A stretch of DNA of 64,000 nt, from assembly GCA_037013495.1 (NCBI GenBank), contig CM072806.1, positions 26,042,001 to 26,106,000 on the forward strand, given 5' to 3'. Position numbers and translations under genes: made by a program. Origin of the DNA: Hippophae tibetana (taxonomy: Eukaryota; Streptophyta; Magnoliopsida; Rosales; Elaeagnaceae). Each line of letters begins with the position of its first letter. Positions within the stretch are counted from its first letter, which is position 1. The notes under the pieces were generated by a model. The model saw only the letters and a program-made list of their open reading frames with translations. It was not told where the DNA came from and did not search any database. This document shows positions 62,590-64,000 of this stretch, piece by piece.

Positions 62590-64000
62590 CAATATGATAT
62601 CGCAACAATTAAAAATTCTATAAGACTATTCATAATGGGCTCTAAAAGTCTATCTTTGCCCACGTGTGGAAATTCATCAATTTTTCATCAAGCAATCAAT
62701 AATGTCCAAAATGTTGGTATAGATGCAAGCAAGCTACAAAATCGTCCTAATGGAGTTACAAGCAATGAAGTTCTTAGGAATACAAACATAACAATGCCAT
62801 TCTTGACTCAATCAATGGGTAACAATTTGGTTCTTGATATTCTTCATAGATATTTCCTCCAAACAACATAGTTTTCTCGATTAAATTGGATGATTATAAC
62901 CATTTGACTTGGCATAATCAACTTCTTTGCTTTATCGTGGCATATAGGTTAGAGAGTTTTATAAATGGTAGTTTACCAAGACCATTACCATTTATTGATG
63001 TCGAAAGATAGACATGTTTTTCAAATTTGTGACAAGCCTAGTCTTATAGCATCTTCTTAATTTTTACTTATGTGTTATTGACAAAGCTCCAAGGTTTTCA
63101 TGTAATTGAACCAAGTGCTATGACTGCTCTTTCTTCAATGAACACTATAACATCTTCAGAATGTAAATGGAATTTTGATCTATGAGCAAGTCATCACGTA
63201 ACATTAAACTAATGTTCCCAATTAGTCTCTCATGAAGGTAATGCAAGCATACTTATTAGTAATGGAAATAGGTTGCCAATTTTCAATTTAGGGTATAGGG
63301 TTTTGCATACTCTTGATCAATGTATTCTTTTTGTCTCTAATGTATTACACACTCTTAATGCCTTTACCAACTTATTTTTGTTCATAAATTATTTTATGAG
63401 AATTATGTGTTCATTGAATTTCACTCAAATTCTTTTTTATGTCAAGGGTCTTGTGATTAAAACGATCATTTTATGTGATACTAGTAAGAATGGCCTATAT
63501 AAGGTTATTGGTTCAATACTTGAGGGTGACTCAGAAGCTAGAGTTTGTCATATGGGTGCTCGTCTAGGTGGTGGCTCATCGTTTCTTACTACTTTAGATA
63601 AGTCAATTTCCTTGTACAATCAACGACATCAAAAGTTGGGACATCTATATTTTGATACAATTGCAATGATCCTTCGAGAAAATGGTATTTCTCCAACTGA
63701 TCTCTCAAAAGATCTTGTATTTTGTACTTCATGTCAAGTTTCAAAATCTCACAAGTGGCTATTTTTTGCTAAACATGATAAAAATACTATTCCTTTTTCC
63801 TTATTGTATTTAGATTTGTGTACTTCTCCTAAGCTTTCCTACAATAATGATAAGTATTTATTTTATCTATGGTGGGTGATGATAATAGGTATATTTCATT
63901 TTTTCCTTTGATAACTAAATATCATACTATTACTACATTCTTGTATTTTAAGTCCATGGTTGAGAAATAGTTTTCTTAGCATATTTTAATCATTCAAACA
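62590..64000 (+). mobile_element. Ty1/copia relic: gag end, protease side and GAG-pre-integrase, running off the right edge
   Basis: Near 62880-62990 the sequence reads KLDDYNHLTWHNQLL then GSLPRPLPFI, the copia gag opening with UBN2 features. Near 63180-63300 come ASHHVT and GNGNRLPIFNLGY, the end of the protease domain. The frame 63273-63911 then gives VLHTLNAFTNLF, then YNQRHQKLGHLYFDTIAMIL, then CTSCQVSKSHKWLFF, then LLYLDLCTSPKLS, the GAG-pre-integrase and start of integrase. Integrase core and pol should lie right of the window. Broken, with a handful of breaks in the visible part. Confidence 0.85.

Overview
This window is AT-rich plant nuclear DNA (dicot-like; a legume is possible but only weakly suggested by one MITE family). 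It is almost entirely transposable elements in layers. I found no convincing host protein-coding gene, no tRNA or rRNA gene and no CRISPR array. It reads like heterochromatic or intergenic, possibly pericentromeric, sequence.

Layout. (1) 1-10162: a very young, whole-looking Ty3/gypsy element of the Athila type on the minus strand. It has a 1813-codon gag-pol, a tRNA-Asp primer site, a polypurine tract and 2.2 kb LTRs; the left LTR runs off the window. (2) 10163-19780: old layered remnants: a LINE endonuclease piece, a decayed LTR related to the young element, copia LTRs of a SIRE/Maximus-like family, a LINE reverse transcriptase piece, and copia pol remnants on both strands. (3) 19790-23378: a decayed CACTA DNA transposon with a plant transposase segment and an Ulp1-like cysteine protease segment. 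(4) 23450-25400: gag, primer site and LTR of a gypsy relic. (5) 25500-27420: a partly duplicated LTR-like repeat and a LINE ORF1 (DUF4283-like) relic. (6) 27420-30270: a non-autonomous CACTA-like element. (7) 30271-42300: more SIRE-like LTRs, a copia gag relic, an RNase H-like relic, and a copia pol relic followed by a third copy of the region-5 repeat. (8) 42300-47480: unannotated AT-rich DNA with one MITE. (9) 47480-52189: a copia relic with a 3' LTR, then a near-perfect 102 bp inverted repeat at 52572-52788. (10) 54652-59634: a copia relic with both LTRs, the 5' one split by an 859 bp CACTA element flanked by a 3 bp target duplication. (11) 59850-64000: two further copia relics and, between them, a hAT-like MITE with a perfect 8 bp target duplication.

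Relationships. The sequence supports several relative ages: copia first and CACTA later at 54652-59634; an old Athila-type LTR at 11195-11647 beside a young element of the same lineage; and a degenerate coding CACTA at 19790-23378 that shares terminal and subterminal sequence with the short CACTA at 54714-55572. The observations most worth a second look are the duplicated G-box module in the young LTR, the long perfect hairpin, the Ulp1-bearing CACTA with its short relative, and the extra polypurine-like motif behind gag-pol.
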